A DNA stretch of 6,262 bases from an uncultured Prevotella sp. (GTDB taxonomy: Bacteria > Bacteroidota > Bacteroidia > Bacteroidales > Bacteroidaceae). The number at the start of each line of letters is the position of its first letter. Position 1 is the first letter of the stretch. Shown here one piece after another: positions 5,903 through 6,262 of this stretch. The notes under the pieces are model-generated. The model did not search any database. It worked only from the letters and a program-made list of their open reading frames with translations, and was not told the DNA's origin. The translations under genes and the position numbers were made by a program. The stretch lies in assembly GCA_934219025.1 (NCBI GenBank), contig CAKQDG010000115.1, positions 1 through 6,262 on the forward strand. The letters are read 5' to 3'.

Positions 5903-6169
5903 ATGATGCAAATGATTATTGTATGCCTGGTGCTCATCGCAGCATCGGCCTATATCCTATACAGGGCGTGGAAGGCGCTCGGAAGTACCGACACGGGAAA
6001 TCCTAACTGTGCCGGCTGCACGGGTTGCCAACTGTCGCAGCTTAAAAGCAACATGACAGATGCCAACGAAAACGGCAGTTGCAAGGGCAGAAAAACAAAG
6101 GAAAAACAACGGGACAATAAAAATAACAGCACAGAGAAAGAAAAAACACAGGAAAAATTTGGCAGATAG
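5903..6169 (+). CDS. FeoB-associated Cys-rich membrane protein
   Basis: A small 88-residue protein with one N-terminal membrane segment (residues 3-20, MIIVCLVLIAASAYILY), a short basic/aromatic stretch RAWKAL, then NPNCAGCTGCQ with Cys36, Cys39 and Cys42. This layout matches the FeoB-associated Cys-rich membrane protein family. Those genes usually sit after feoB, and the proteins are thought to act with ferrous-iron uptake; their biochemical role is not settled. The last 28 residues (61-88) are a Lys/Glu/Asn-rich low-complexity tail, longer than most members I know of. No feoA or feoB is in the window: upstream is 800 nt of non-coding DNA, and downstream is tRNA-Cys. Three possible ATGs (5903, 5906, 5912) lie close together; 5903 is used, after an AT-rich leader with no Shine-Dalgarno site. 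The large inverted repeat ends 30 nt upstream. Confidence 0.8.
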   Translation: MMQMIIVCLVLIAASAYILYRAWKALGSTDTGNPNCAGCTGCQLSQLKSNMTDANENGSCKGRKTKEKQRDNKNNSTEKEKTQEKFGR

Positions 6170-6189
6170 AAATAAAATCACTACCTTTG
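6158..6189 (+). promoter_or_regulatory. Complete Bacteroidetes promoter for tRNA-Cys
   Basis: TTTG (6158-6161, -33 element) and TACCTTTG (6182-6189, -7 element) both match consensus and are separated by 20 nt. Transcription would begin at about 6195, roughly 12 nt before the mature tRNA 5' end at 6208. The -33 element lies inside codons 86-87 of the preceding gene, whose stop codon falls in the promoter spacer. Confidence 0.85.
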
Positions 6190-6207
6190 CACTCGCAATT
6201 AAGAAAT

Positions 6208-6262
6208 GGTACCTTGGCCGATCGGTTAGGTAACGGTCTGCAAAACCGTGTAGAGCAGTTCG
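6208..6262 (+). tRNA. tRNA-Cys(GCA), 3' end outside window
   Basis: Acceptor strand GGTACCT (6208-6214), a 3-bp D-stem with GG and TTA in the D-loop, and anticodon stem ACGGT/ACCGT (6233-6237, 6245-6249) around the loop CTGCAAA. The anticodon is GCA at 6240-6242, which reads cysteine codons UGC and UGU. A 4-nt variable loop follows, then T-stem AGCAG and the start of the T-loop, TTCG, at the window edge. About 18-20 nt (rest of T-arm, acceptor 3' strand, possibly CCA) are missing, so acceptor pairing cannot be checked. Confidence 0.93.

Overview
The window looks like Bacteroidales chromosome, most likely a Prevotellaceae member. Three good matches to the Bacteroidetes -7 promoter box TAnnTTTG support this (472-479 +, 5087-5094 -, 6182-6189 +). 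So do the general lack of Shine-Dalgarno sites and the protein families: a TonB receptor with a Bacteroidetes-style N-terminus, an ECF sigma factor, and a FeoB-associated Cys-rich protein. The genus is an inference from general resemblance only; no search could be run.

Layout, left to right. Positions 1-310 (-) hold the N-terminal two-thirds of an ECF sigma factor that leaves the window on the left. Divergent from it, after a 213-nt spacer with one clear + strand promoter box, is a complete TonB-dependent outer-membrane receptor (524-2632 +). It converges on a secreted YiiX/YebB-type NlpC/P60-like cysteine hydrolase (2647-3276 -); a hairpin lies on the junction and reaches into the last codons of the hydrolase. 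Next comes a minus-strand operon read right to left: HIT-family hydrolase (4627-5052), trmD tRNA m1G37 methyltransferase (3937-4617) and a DUF805 membrane protein (3395-3916). It has a promoter at 5087-5094 and a strong intrinsic terminator at 3332-3376.

From 5095 to 5902 about 800 nt carry no convincing gene. This AT-rich stretch holds a 22-nt tandem near-repeat, a possible small structured RNA with two competing helices, and a large G/C-rich inverted repeat pair (5701-5872). In that pair each arm is itself a hairpin, like a REP/BIME or MITE-type element. The pair ends 30 nt before a small FeoB-associated Cys-rich membrane protein (5903-6169 +). The end of that gene contains the -33 element of a promoter driving tRNA-Cys(GCA), which starts at 6208 and is cut by the window end.

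Functionally this is mostly ordinary housekeeping and envelope genes: nutrient or metal uptake (TonB receptor, Feo-associated protein), tRNA biology (TrmD, tRNA-Cys) and cell-envelope turnover (the YiiX-like hydrolase). I see no defence system, CRISPR array, transposase or phage gene. The best candidate for something unusual is the nested inverted-repeat element at 5701-5872 and the non-coding DNA around it.
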